Below are positions 24,475 through 31,759 of a stretch of 42,638 nucleotides of DNA, piece after piece. Position 1 is the first letter of the stretch. Every line of letters starts with the position of its first letter. The translations under genes were made by a program, and so were the position numbers. This DNA is from an uncultured Clostridia bacterium. Its GTDB lineage: Bacteria; Bacillota; Clostridia; TANB77; CAG-465. The DNA is taken from NCBI GenBank assembly GCA_949106495.1, contig CARYZD010000012.1:1-42638 (forward strand), in the 5' to 3' direction. Below the pieces are notes generated by a model, which saw only the letters and a list, made by a program, of their open reading frames with translations, made no database searches and had not been told where the DNA came from.

Positions 24475-26032
24475 TTTTCTCCTCCCATAAAATATAATAT
24501 TTATTATTTTTATATACCATATCTTTTACAACAAACTTGCTATTTCTTGGATATAATATTTCTTGCTCATTTGAATTATATTTCCTTAAATCTTTTCCAT
24601 TTTTAGATTCTACATATATAACAATATTACTTTCATTATTATATCCTTCTTTAGTTGAAAATGATAAATATTCATTAAATATTATATCTTCATTAATTTT
24701 ATTTCTTTCAATAAAACTTTTTAGTTTTTCTTTATCATTAATATCTAAAACACGTGTAACATTTCCTTTGTAATTATTACACTTTTTCAATGCCTTATCC
24801 AAATCTACGATTAATTTACTTACTTCGGATGAATATTCTTTCTCATATCTTAAGCTTTCATTTATTTTATAGGAATAAGAGCTTATATACTTATTTATCG
24901 CATATTTTTCGTTGATTGTCAATTTATTTGTGGATATTTTAGTTCTTGAATAATCTTTATTTAAACCAGTCTGTTCACAAAATTCATTTAATAAATTTAA
25001 TTGTTTTAACAACTTAGCTCTTTCAGTGGTAGTATCTTGATTCTTATTTTCAAGTATCTCTATGCTTTTTTTTAATCTTCTTATATTATTCTCATATTGT
25101 CTCTGTTTTTGTCTTGCTTCATATAATGGTACTTTGTTACCATTTAAAGTAACTGTCGCATTCTCCATATCGTTCAATTCTTTTGCAGTATATTGTGGTT
25201 CACTTATTCCTAGTATTATTCCGAAATATGTATGTCTACAATTATATTCATTCCATAAATCTTTTACATTATTCCATAATTCTACTCCATATTCCTTAGC
25301 ATCATTTATATTAAGTGCATATTGCTTTCCCTGTGCCTCAGCATGTGTTGGTCTGGCTCCACTATGTGCAGTTACTTCATACCCATTACATCCTAACTCT
25401 TTTTCTATATCTCTATTCATCAAATTAGCTGTTTGTTGTATACCACCAAAAACATTTCTACGTACCGCTACTTCTAATTGTACATTTCTTCCTGCTTTAT
25501 CTTTTAATGTTATGCCTTGTTCTGCTACTTCTTTGACTGCTTGACTTATAGCTGTATTATAATCAAACGCTCCAGAAATCACTTTCATATATGCTTTATC
25601 CATTGCATTAACGTATAATTGTTTACTTGAAAAAGCTGTGGTTTTTGTTAAATTTCTTAGTGCTTTATTTGTAACATTATAGCCAGCATTTAAAATTTGA
25701 ACTTGGTTATCGGATAATTTAAATTCTTTATTACGATAATAAAATAGTTCTTTATATCCTTTTAAATCTTCCTTGGCCATGTTTTCAAAAGTCTTTTTTA
25801 ATTCATTTTTAGATGATTCATTCAGTAACTTTGTTTTATTCAACGTATTATAAAATATTTCATCTCCGTTTGTTTCTAAAATCCTTTCTAATTGTTGCAA
25901 TGATGTTTCTGTAATTTCTTTCCCATGAAGTATTCTATCTATTACATCTTCTGTAATTTCTATATTTAGGTCAGTATATATTTTTACTATATTAGAATAG
26001 TCTAACATATCAAAATACTCTGGATTTAACAT
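24467..26032 (-). CDS. minor head protein (Phage_min_cap2-like) fused to ADP-ribosyltransferase domain
   Basis: A 521-aa fusion. Residues about 1-300 are a phage minor capsid protein 2-type domain, with the signature TAHSGARPTHAEAQGKQYAL and NCRHTYFG. After a coiled linker, residues about 375-521 look like an ADP-ribosyltransferase of the R-S-E class: TRVLD (R427), YLSFSTKEG (S459-T460) and EQEILYPRNSKF with E489-x-E491. Such head proteins may be ejected with DNA and modify host proteins; that role is inference. The gene follows the portal, as is usual for minor head proteins. Confidence 0.87.
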   Translation of the reverse strand: MLNPEYFDMLDYSNIVKIYTDLNIEITEDVIDRILHGKEITETSLQQLERILETNGDEIFYNTLNKTKLLNESSKNELKKTFENMAKEDLKGYKELFYYRNKEFKLSDNQVQILNAGYNVTNKALRNLTKTTAFSSKQLYVNAMDKAYMKVISGAFDYNTAISQAVKEVAEQGITLKDKAGRNVQLEVAVRRNVFGGIQQTANLMNRDIEKELGCNGYEVTAHSGARPTHAEAQGKQYALNINDAKEYGVELWNNVKDLWNEYNCRHTYFGIILGISEPQYTAKELNDMENATVTLNGNKVPLYEARQKQRQYENNIRRLKKSIEILENKNQDTTTERAKLLKQLNLLNEFCEQTGLNKDYSRTKISTNKLTINEKYAINKYISSYSYKINESLRYEKEYSSEVSKLIVDLDKALKKCNNYKGNVTRVLDINDKEKLKSFIERNKINEDIIFNEYLSFSTKEGYNNESNIVIYVESKNGKDLRKYNSNEQEILYPRNSKFVVKDMVYKNNKYYILWEEKNE

Positions 26033-26053
26033 TTTGTTCCTCCAAACTGTTTA

Positions 26054-27547
26054 TTATTTTTTCTCAAAATTTACTTCTTTACTTTCTTCTAGCTCATCTA
26101 AAAAAGATATATTATCTTCATTTTTTATTCTCTTCATTTCTTCTTTAGCTTCTTCATCTGTCATTCCTTTATATTTAGTTAAATATGTATATAGACTCAT
26201 TGATCCTTGAGAGTATTCTTGTTGAGCTTTTTTTATTTTACTTTCATCATCTTCTAAGAAACCATCTACATCTTTTATATATATTTCTTGATTTTCATCA
26301 ATATAAGAATTTCCTAACATTTTTTCACATAATAATAAAGACCTACATATACCAATTAAATAATTATTAACATTTTTTCTATTTTTTCTTGCATTGTTCA
26401 CCAAATCTTGATTTGAAAGTATTGCCTCTGTTGCAGTATTTACCACTCCATTTTCAAAAGAATAGTATCGTGTTCCAAAACCACACTTAAATGATAAATT
26501 ATCTAATGCAAACTGTACCCCCTCTTTATTATCTCCCACTCTTAAATCAGGATTATATTCATGAATATATGGTTTTTCTTGGTCAGTTGATGTAAGACTA
26601 TCTCCTACCTCCATAAATTGTTGTTTTCTTATTTCAGAAGGATAAATAACTTTATCTCGAACTTTTATACTACCATCTTCAGCTTTATAATCTTCTTGTT
26701 CGACTCTAGTTAATTTTTTATTTATTATTAATAGCTTTTGACCTAACTTAAAGTCTGTTCCAAAATTATTATATACTAAATCTGTTATTGTTAATTGATC
26801 TATAGCATTTCCATATATAGAAATTCCTAATCCATTATTTTCTTCAATTGAATTGACCTTTTTCATTTTACAAATATTAAATAATGGTACATCAGATAAA
26901 GTATTATACGTCTCTAATACACCATTTGGCTTATACTCTATATCTTTTCCTTGTATAAAATACTTATTTGTTATTTGATAGCCCTTTTCCTTAAGTTCAT
27001 GAATTTCTAAATAGTATACTTTTAATAACTCATTGTTTATTTTTTTAATGTGAGTACTAACAATAGCACAATTAATTATCTCATTATCTTCTATTGTTAA
27101 TGGTATAAGTTGTTTTGCTGTAACATCTACTGTTTTTATTTTAGTTTTATTGTTCTTTATTATTATATAGTCATCATTAACTTTTTTTAATGTTGCATTT
27201 TTAATTCTTGTAACCGTTCCTATTGTACCTGTACATGCCATCATTTCTAGATTATCAGATAGCTTTTCCAAAACTTTAGCATCTTTTAAAAGTTTTTGTA
27301 ATATTTTATCATCTTTTTTGGCTTTTATATCATAAGGTTCACTATCAATTATACTAGCAAAATCTTCGCATACCTGTTTTCCCATATCTAAACTATATAA
27401 TGGAAAATTTTTATCATCAATAGTTTTTAAAACTAACCAATCTGCTTTGCCTTTCCATATCTTCATCCATTTATCTATATATGAATAATAAGATGTTTTT
27501 ACATTAATATATCCTAATTCTCTCAAATAATTAAAAACTTTTTCCAT
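26054..27547 (-). CDS. portal protein (SPP1-like)
   Basis: A 497-aa portal protein forming the dodecameric DNA gateway at the capsid vertex. It directly follows the terminase. The N-terminal region has YSYIDKWMKIWKGKADW and SLDMGKQVCEDFASI. The middle includes DVPLFNICKMKKVN and NNGLGISIYGNAIDQL. The C-terminal region has CGFGTRYYSFENGVVNTATE, which matches the SPP1-type portal pattern. The acidic C-terminus is typical. AAGG precedes the ATG; 4-nt spacing from the terminase stop implies coupled expression. Confidence 0.9.
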   Translation of the reverse strand: MEKVFNYLRELGYINVKTSYYSYIDKWMKIWKGKADWLVLKTIDDKNFPLYSLDMGKQVCEDFASIIDSEPYDIKAKKDDKILQKLLKDAKVLEKLSDNLEMMACTGTIGTVTRIKNATLKKVNDDYIIIKNNKTKIKTVDVTAKQLIPLTIEDNEIINCAIVSTHIKKINNELLKVYYLEIHELKEKGYQITNKYFIQGKDIEYKPNGVLETYNTLSDVPLFNICKMKKVNSIEENNGLGISIYGNAIDQLTITDLVYNNFGTDFKLGQKLLIINKKLTRVEQEDYKAEDGSIKVRDKVIYPSEIRKQQFMEVGDSLTSTDQEKPYIHEYNPDLRVGDNKEGVQFALDNLSFKCGFGTRYYSFENGVVNTATEAILSNQDLVNNARKNRKNVNNYLIGICRSLLLCEKMLGNSYIDENQEIYIKDVDGFLEDDESKIKKAQQEYSQGSMSLYTYLTKYKGMTDEEAKEEMKRIKNEDNISFLDELEESKEVNFEKK

Positions 27548-27550
27548 CTT

Positions 27551-28807
27551 TTACCTTCCTAACATATAAGCAATCTTTACAAACCAAAATTCAAAAGAAT
27601 ATACAAAACTATCTAGACTGTCAATATCAGAAGTTTGTCCATCATCTATCCATCTATCGTCTTTTGCCTTTTCATCATATAATGCTGTTTGTAAAGCCTC
27701 TATAATTGTATCTGTTTGCCTCTTTATAAAAGTAAGCTTTTCTAAATTTAACAATCTATTTATTATCTCAATTCTATTTTTTATTTCAGTTTTTACACTA
27801 TTACTTACTTTTAAATTAATTCCATTACTCAATAATTCTCCATTTAATGAGTTATTAAGAACTTGTTCGGCACTATCACAAAAAATAAATGATACAATAC
27901 CATATTTGTCTTGTATCATTTTTATAAAATTTATTATCCATCTAAATATTTTTATTGTATTTGTCCCTGTAGCTTTCATTTTACTAGATGCTAATACTTG
28001 TATATTTCTAAAATCTCTGCTTATCTTTGTAGCTGTGATACTATGATCAGAACCATTTCCACCCCAGTCAATTCCAATTGATATAATTGAATTAGATTGT
28101 ACTTTCTCTGTAATAAACCTTTTTTTATCGTTAGCAATTTGCATGAATATAATTCCTTCTGCATTACACCATTGTCCTAAAATATATCTGTTATAATATA
28201 CAGTTCCTTGATATTCTATACATAATTGTTTAACATATTCTTTAGGTAAAAATGGATTATCAAAAAGAGTATAGTATTGAACATATATATCTGCATCACT
28301 CTCTATAAATTTCTTTATATAGTGTGTTCTGCTTTGTGGATTTCCACTACAATGAGCTATACTATATTCAAATGATAATCTTGATTTTAATAGCTCAAAT
28401 ACTTCTTTACAAATATCTACTACTTCATCTATATAAAGAAATTTTATTCTTGCTCCTCTATACTTTCTTACCATTCCTACATTGTCAGCACCAATACAAT
28501 ATACCTTTTCTCCAAATATAGTAGCAATATTATTACTTCCTATATCAGAAACCATATTAGTTCCAAACAGTTCCTGCATAGGTTCTATAACGTTTCTTTG
28601 TATAGTACCTTTACTAACACCAACTATAAAATTAAGTCCTGGTAATCCTCTTCTTTCTAATAAGCCTTCTGGAATAACATATAGAGTATCAATATATGTT
28701 TTACCACATTGTGTGGCTCCTAATTTAAAATTCCACCTATGGTGTGCATTTCTAATATACTCTGCTTGTTTTTTACTTATATTTAAAACATTAATCGGTA
28801 TCTGCAT
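27551..28807 (-). CDS. terL: terminase large subunit
   Basis: A 418-aa DNA-packaging motor. Walker A is GATQCGKT (residues 30-37). A Walker B-type FLYIDEV follows, with coupling-region residues (SGNPQS) next. The RNase H-like nuclease shows three acidic sites: GIDWGG, FCDSAEQ and SDIDSLDSF near the end. It cuts and translocates DNA into the prohead with the small subunit. The length is normal for the SPP1/PBSX-type group. It overlaps the small-subunit gene by 17 nt. Confidence 0.96.
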   Translation of the reverse strand: MQIPINVLNISKKQAEYIRNAHHRWNFKLGATQCGKTYIDTLYVIPEGLLERRGLPGLNFIVGVSKGTIQRNVIEPMQELFGTNMVSDIGSNNIATIFGEKVYCIGADNVGMVRKYRGARIKFLYIDEVVDICKEVFELLKSRLSFEYSIAHCSGNPQSRTHYIKKFIESDADIYVQYYTLFDNPFLPKEYVKQLCIEYQGTVYYNRYILGQWCNAEGIIFMQIANDKKRFITEKVQSNSIISIGIDWGGNGSDHSITATKISRDFRNIQVLASSKMKATGTNTIKIFRWIINFIKMIQDKYGIVSFIFCDSAEQVLNNSLNGELLSNGINLKVSNSVKTEIKNRIEIINRLLNLEKLTFIKRQTDTIIEALQTALYDEKAKDDRWIDDGQTSDIDSLDSFVYSFEFWFVKIAYMLGR

Positions 28808-29363
28808 TTGACACCTCTTTGATTTTTACCATTAAGTTTTGTATATCAGAAATTGCTTTTTCTTCGTTCCCTTTAGAACTATTTGTATTTTTTATATCAT
28901 TAATATCTTTTAAAGCTCCTGCTAATAAGTTTAATCCTTTTCTATCTATCACACTTTCATAGTCTAATATTTCTTCTATCTCTTCGATAACTTCTTTTTT
29001 AGGTTTATTAGTTTTATAATCATATTCTACTATTTTACTTTTATTTGTTTTTTTAGCTATATGTTTATTTAGCTCTTCTATTGATTCTAATACTTTTTTG
29101 GCTAACTCATCAGCTATAGAATTTATATTTACTATTTCATTTGCTTCTTTTTCCGATTCCTTTTCAATAACTTTTTCTGCTATTTTGGATGATTTTTGGA
29201 TGACTTTTGACTGCTTTTTATCATTCCAATCCTTTGTCTTATCTGTTGTACTTTTACCTCTGCTTATTCCTTTTTCTTTAAGGAACTCCCTTATACTTTT
29301 ATAATCACCCAATATATATTCATTTTCTAGTGCTATCCAGTCATATTTTGCCACACTCCTCAC
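28791..29363 (-). CDS. terS: terminase small subunit
   Basis: A 190-aa DNA-recognition subunit of the packaging motor. The N-terminus (KYDWIALENEYILGDYKSIR, then EFLKEKGIS) has the helix-turn-helix pattern of Firmicutes small terminases. A long charged coiled-coil middle and a C-terminal oligomerisation-type segment (LLAGALKDINDIK) follow. The annotated start is GTG at 29363 with a weak ribosome binding site; a second GTG three codons later is too close to its AGGAG, so the exact start is uncertain. It overlaps terL. Confidence 0.85.
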   Translation of the reverse strand: MRSVAKYDWIALENEYILGDYKSIREFLKEKGISRGKSTTDKTKDWNDKKQSKVIQKSSKIAEKVIEKESEKEANEIVNINSIADELAKKVLESIEELNKHIAKKTNKSKIVEYDYKTNKPKKEVIEEIEEILDYESVIDRKGLNLLAGALKDINDIKNTNSSKGNEEKAISDIQNLMVKIKEVSNADTD

Positions 29364-29371
29364 CTGCTTAT

Positions 29372-29563
29372 CTATATTTTTCTCTTATTAAAATTTTTAC
29401 ATCTATCTTCTTCAAGTTCTAGTCTACAATTATCTCTATTTCTTTTAGTACATATACTGCATTGCTCTTCTTTTATTTCATTTACTTTGAATTTGAAATC
29501 TTTACCCATTTTGTTTATTTCTATTTCGTCATATATTAGATTTTTATATTCTCTTTCTTTCAT
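29372..29563 (-). CDS. 63-aa small protein with Cys-rich motif
   Basis: A short gene just upstream of terS. The product has four Cys in its second half (C-S-I-C around 35-38, C about 46 and C about 54), suggesting a zinc-binding knuckle. No family is recognised. The start overlaps the end of the 51-aa gene in another frame, and AAGG lies about 9 nt upstream. It is kept as real because the genes around it are equally packed. Confidence 0.6.
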   Translation of the reverse strand: MKEREYKNLIYDEIEINKMGKDFKFKVNEIKEEQCSICTKRNRDNCRLELEEDRCKNFNKRKI

Positions 29564-29699
29564 GTTTCTTTACCTTCTTATTATTAAATTTGTTCCAAAA
29601 ATCATTAAAGAAATTTCTATATCTTGATAATAATTTTCTATTTTCTTTATTGTATTCTTCTTTTGCAATATTTCTTTTTACTTTTCTTCCAAATGCCAT
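29544..29699 (-). CDS. 51-aa basic small protein
   Basis: A short gene starting at the ATG at 29699 after a GGGGGG tract. The product is strongly basic (MAFGRKVKRNIAKEEYNKEN through KFNNKKVKKHERKRI) with aromatic residues in the middle, and may bind nucleic acid. Its end overlaps the next gene by 20 nt. No family is recognised. Confidence 0.55.
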   Translation of the reverse strand: MAFGRKVKRNIAKEEYNKENRKLLSRYRNFFNDFWNKFNNKKVKKHERKRI

Positions 29700-29715
29700 A
29701 TTATATTCCCCCCTT

Positions 29716-29865
29716 TTATATACCTCTATATCTTGTTAACCTTCCACCATCTATAAATCCTACAAATTCAAATGGATTTTTATTTATATCGGCTTTAGCT
29801 TCTTCAATACATTTCTCTACAACTTCTTGCAATTCCACAATGATATTATTTTGATTATCTTCCAT
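29716..29865 (-). CDS. 49-aa small protein, first gene of the late operon
   Basis: A short gene starting at the ATG at 29865 with AAGGAG 6 nt upstream. The product (MEDNQNNIIVELQEVVEKCI, then NPFEFVGFIDGGRLTRYRGI) is acidic at the N-terminus and otherwise unremarkable. It is the first coding sequence after the leader structures at 29901-30040, so it marks the start of the late operon. Function unknown. Confidence 0.62.
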   Translation of the reverse strand: MEDNQNNIIVELQEVVEKCIEEAKADINKNPFEFVGFIDGGRLTRYRGI

Positions 29866-29900
29866 ACTTTACTCCTTTTATCTATTTAATAAAGCAGAAA

Positions 29901-29923
29901 ACACCTACATATTTAGTAGGTGT
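29901..29923 (-). terminator. attenuator-like hairpin before the late operon
   Basis: A perfect 8-bp stem ACACCTAC/GTAGGTGT with a 7-nt loop. On the minus strand it is followed by TTTTCTGCTTT, a moderate terminator tail, 36 nt before the first late ATG. I see no promoter between it and the gene, so late transcripts must pass it. Confidence 0.6.
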
Positions 29924-29947
29924 CATCTGAAATCCTAGTGTAATCTC

Positions 29948-30005
29948 AAATATAGTCCTGTGAGAATCCAGTGGCATTTGCTAGTCATTTGCCTTTACTA
30001 TATTT
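29948..30005 (-). ncRNA. candidate structured leader RNA (three-way junction)
   Basis: On the minus strand, AAATATAGT and ACTATATTT (29997-30005, 29948-29956) give a perfect 9-bp closing stem. The interior folds into two hairpins: GGCA...TGCC, with an inner UG/CA pair and symmetric AA/AA internal loop, and CTG...CAG. This is a compact three-way junction just downstream of a possible late promoter and upstream of the attenuator-like hairpin. It does not match a riboswitch class that I know. Fold drawn by eye. Confidence 0.5.
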
Positions 30006-30007
30006 AC

Positions 30008-30040
30008 ACTATATTAATCTAATTGTGTTTATTAAACACA
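30008..30040 (-). promoter_or_regulatory. candidate late promoter with palindromic activator site
   Basis: On the minus strand the perfect inverted repeat TGTGTTTAATAAACACA (30024-30040) covers the -35 area. TATAGT (30008-30013) is a good -10, 17 bp from a poor TTTAAT -35. A poor -35 covered by a palindrome fits an activator-dependent late promoter. The regulator gene at 30480-30911 is the obvious candidate activator. Confidence 0.45.
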
Positions 30041-30041
30041 T

Positions 30042-30068
30042 AAAAAGAGAGCAGCTTTTACACTGCTC
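30042..30068 (-). terminator. terminator of the phage tRNA unit
   Basis: On the minus strand GAGCAG/CTGCTC (30049-30068) forms a 6-bp stem with an 8-nt loop, followed by TCTTTTT, 58 nt downstream of the tRNA-Gln 3' end. Confidence 0.75.
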
Positions 30069-30125
30069 GTAATCATAAGAGGTTGATATATGAAAACTAA
30101 GGTTTTATCCTTGTTAGCATTCAAT

Positions 30126-30200
30126 TGGATGAAGAAGTTGGATTCGAACCAACGAATACTAGAGTCAAAGTCTAGTGCCTTACCACTTGGCTATTCTTCA
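30126..30200 (-). tRNA. phage-encoded tRNA-Gln (anticodon TTG)
   Basis: A complete 75-nt cloverleaf with encoded CCA. The acceptor is TGAAGAA/TTCTTCA, the D region is TAGCCAAGTGGTAAGGC, the anticodon stem is CTAGA/TCTAG with loop CTTTGAC (anticodon TTG), and the T arm is GTTGG-TTCGAAT-CCAAC. The D arm and anticodon arm are typical of tRNA-Gln; the U discriminator base is unusual. It reads CAA, the common Gln codon in this phage. It starts 9 nt after the tRNA-like RNA, so the two are probably one transcript. Confidence 0.95.
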
Positions 30201-30209
30201 ATAAATAAA

Positions 30210-30337
30210 GATATAGGTTAAGATTTGCACTTAACATACTACGACATTTCACAGATTTTGAAAGGAGGTGATAATGCAACATTTTTTTGTAGCGTAGTTT
30301 CACAGTCTACTCTGTCTACCTATTCCAGCACTATATC
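30210..30337 (-). ncRNA. tRNA-like RNA with an embedded anti-Shine-Dalgarno sequence
   Basis: Reading the minus strand, the 128-nt RNA has these parts: acceptor GATATAG/CTATATC; U8-G9; D stem CTG/CAG with loop GAATAGGTAGA (GG in place); A26; anticodon stem GTAGA/ACTAC (4 pairs plus an A-A mismatch) with loop CTGTGAA (nominal anticodon GTG); T arm GTTAAG-TGCAAAT-CTTAAC, one base from the canonical GTTCAAATC. The D-to-anticodon part resembles tRNA-Leu. Between the anticodon arm and T arm there are 58 nt instead of a variable arm. They hold a hairpin (GCTACA/TGTTGC) and ATCACCTCCTTTC (30260-30272), identical to the 16S rRNA 3' end. No CCA is encoded. Fold drawn by eye. Confidence 0.65.
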
Positions 30338-30399
30338 TTTTCTAAAACACATTTCTTAAATTAGCAAGACTTTCAATTTAAAAAACCTTACTATACATC

Positions 30400-30429
30400 A
30401 AAAAGGAAGAAGCATCTTTAACTTCTTCC
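30400..30429 (-). terminator. terminator of the early operon
   Basis: On the minus strand GGAAGAAG/CTTCTTCC forms a perfect 8-bp stem (30405-30412, 30422-30429) followed by T5. It lies 50 nt after the late-regulator stop codon. From here to the tRNA-like RNA (30338-30399) I see only AT-rich sequence with a weak TTGCTA-17-TAGAAA promoter possibility. Confidence 0.8.
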
Positions 30430-30479
30430 AATTTTAACTACATACATTATAGCATAGTTAAAAATCAAGTAAAACCTTA

Positions 30480-30911
30480 TTATTTCGTTAATTTTACGTT
30501 ATTTATTACTTTTTCCATTTTTACTATCGCTATAGTAACTTTCTTTTGCGCTGCTTTTCTATCAGATAAATTTAATGTATTCGCTATTGTATCATAACTT
30601 AATTTATTAAAAAATCTCATTTGAATTGCAATTCTATCATTATTTTTAAGTGTTTTTAATGCATAATCTATTATTTCAATTCTCGCTTTTAAATCAGCTA
30701 TCTTTTCCTCTATTTCTTTTATTCTGTCAGTCTTATTTATAATTTGATTTTCTATATTATTACTCATATATCCTTTAGGTCTAATATCTCCATTGACCTC
30801 AAAATTAGATCCAGATATTTTTGCCTCTTTATTTTGCTCTTTTCTTAATTCTTTATCCAATACCTTCAATTGACATTTATAATCATTGTATTTTTCTAAT
30901 TCTTCTTTCAT
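30480..30911 (-). CDS. sigma-70 region 4-like late transcription regulator
   Basis: A 143-aa protein ending the early operon, the usual place of ArpU/RinA-type activators of late genes. The N-terminal half is a charged coiled coil. The C-terminal half has IIDYALKTLKNNDRIAIQMR followed by FFNKLSYDTIANTLNLSDRK, a sigma-region-4-type helix-turn-helix. It probably activates the late promoter region at about 30008-30040, just beyond its terminator. AGGGAG precedes the ATG. The family is inferred from the HTH and from gene order. Confidence 0.8.
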   Translation of the reverse strand: MKEELEKYNDYKCQLKVLDKELRKEQNKEAKISGSNFEVNGDIRPKGYMSNNIENQIINKTDRIKEIEEKIADLKARIEIIDYALKTLKNNDRIAIQMRFFNKLSYDTIANTLNLSDRKAAQKKVTIAIVKMEKVINNVKLTK

Positions 30912-30932
30912 ACTCTCCCTCCTATATTTTAA

Positions 30933-31280
30933 TTATTCGATAATTTTATTTATGTTCCTGTACCAACTCATAAAGTTATTTCTTACTCCTGTTACCTCTA
31001 CAATATATACTTGTCCTATATCTAATCTGTTATATATATCTGTAGAATTAAATTTACCTATAAAAAGTAAATCTGTTATTTCATAAGTATTGTTATTTGT
31101 ATCTACTATCATATATACATCTTTAGCTGTTTCTCCACTTCCTTGTCTTTTTATATATTTATCTTTTATTTCAATTTGTATTGTTTCCTTATTGCTATAT
31201 TCAATACTTGCTAATTTTATAATTACTACTCCTATTATTATAATTAGTAATGCTATTAATATTGATTTAAATATTTTCAT
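30933..31280 (-). CDS. small membrane protein, unknown function
   Basis: A 115-aa protein with one N-terminal membrane helix (about residues 5-24), then a beta-rich domain ending GQVYIVEVTGVRNNFMSWYR. The ATG at 31280 with GGAGG 8 nt upstream is preferred over the ATG 15 nt earlier. Proteins with this layout are frequent in early regions of Firmicutes phages. The topology suggests an extracytoplasmic domain, and superinfection or membrane roles are possible but unsupported. Confidence 0.7.
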   Translation of the reverse strand: MKIFKSILIALLIIIIGVVIIKLASIEYSNKETIQIEIKDKYIKRQGSGETAKDVYMIVDTNNNTYEITDLLFIGKFNSTDIYNRLDIGQVYIVEVTGVRNNFMSWYRNINKIIE

Positions 31281-31312
31281 TTTAGTTTCCTCCATTATTT
31301 ATATTTCATATT

Positions 31313-31759
31313 CTATACTTTTTGTTTTAATTTTATAATTTCAATCTCTTTTCTCAAATTTTCGATTTCAATAGCCAAAGCTTTTAATGTAGGTCTTAAC
31401 CCCATATTAATTGCATGTTGTAAATTATAGCTTCTTGTACACCATTCTAAATTTTCTACATTATTATTTGATTTATTACCATCAATATGATTCACATCTT
31501 TATAATTATTAGGATTAGATATAAATGCTTGCGCCACCAATCTATGAACTAAATAATATTTCTTTGTATGATTTTTATCTGTAAGTGGAACTCTATAATA
31601 CTCACATTGTGAATTTGTTTGTTTTAATATTTTTTCTTTTGTATAATAATTTCCTCTTGTAGAATGTTTATATCTTGGCAATGCTTTTATTATTCCTGTA
31701 TTAGATACTTCATAAAGTCCTTCAAAATCTTTAATTGGTTTCCATTCTATATTCGACAC
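31313..31759 (-). CDS. NUMOD4-HNH homing endonuclease-like protein
   Basis: A 148-aa protein. Residues 1-50 are a NUMOD4 domain (EWKPIKDFEGLYEVSNTGII). Residues about 60-115 are an HNH nuclease (YLVHRLVAQAFI, DVNHIDGNKSNNNVENLEWC), with the His and Asn catalytic-type residues in place. It is a free-standing homing endonuclease type that cuts DNA and spreads by repair. It overlaps the upstream hypothetical gene by 29 nt, so it probably inserted at that gene's 3' end. Confidence 0.92.
   Translation of the reverse strand: MSNIEWKPIKDFEGLYEVSNTGIIKALPRYKHSTRGNYYTKEKILKQTNSQCEYYRVPLTDKNHTKKYYLVHRLVAQAFISNPNNYKDVNHIDGNKSNNNVENLEWCTRSYNLQHAINMGLRPTLKALAIEIENLRKEIEIIKLKQKV

Noticed and set aside
29948..30005. 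Purine-type riboswitch or hammerhead ribozyme.
   Set aside because: The three-way junction is suggestive, but the conserved purine-riboswitch junction bases and the hammerhead CUGANGA/GAAA core are absent.
30091..30222. Plus-strand 43-codon ORF running through the tRNA-Gln gene.
   Set aside because: It is antisense to a clear tRNA and has no supported product. It is a shadow frame.
30260..30297. Plus-strand 7-codon ORF (MQHFFVA) with a perfect GAAAGGAGGTGAT ribosome binding site.
   Set aside because: The ORF is too short and lies opposite to all local genes. The same bases on the minus strand fall inside a tRNA-like RNA with matching arms, which explains more of the sequence. A leader peptide is not excluded.
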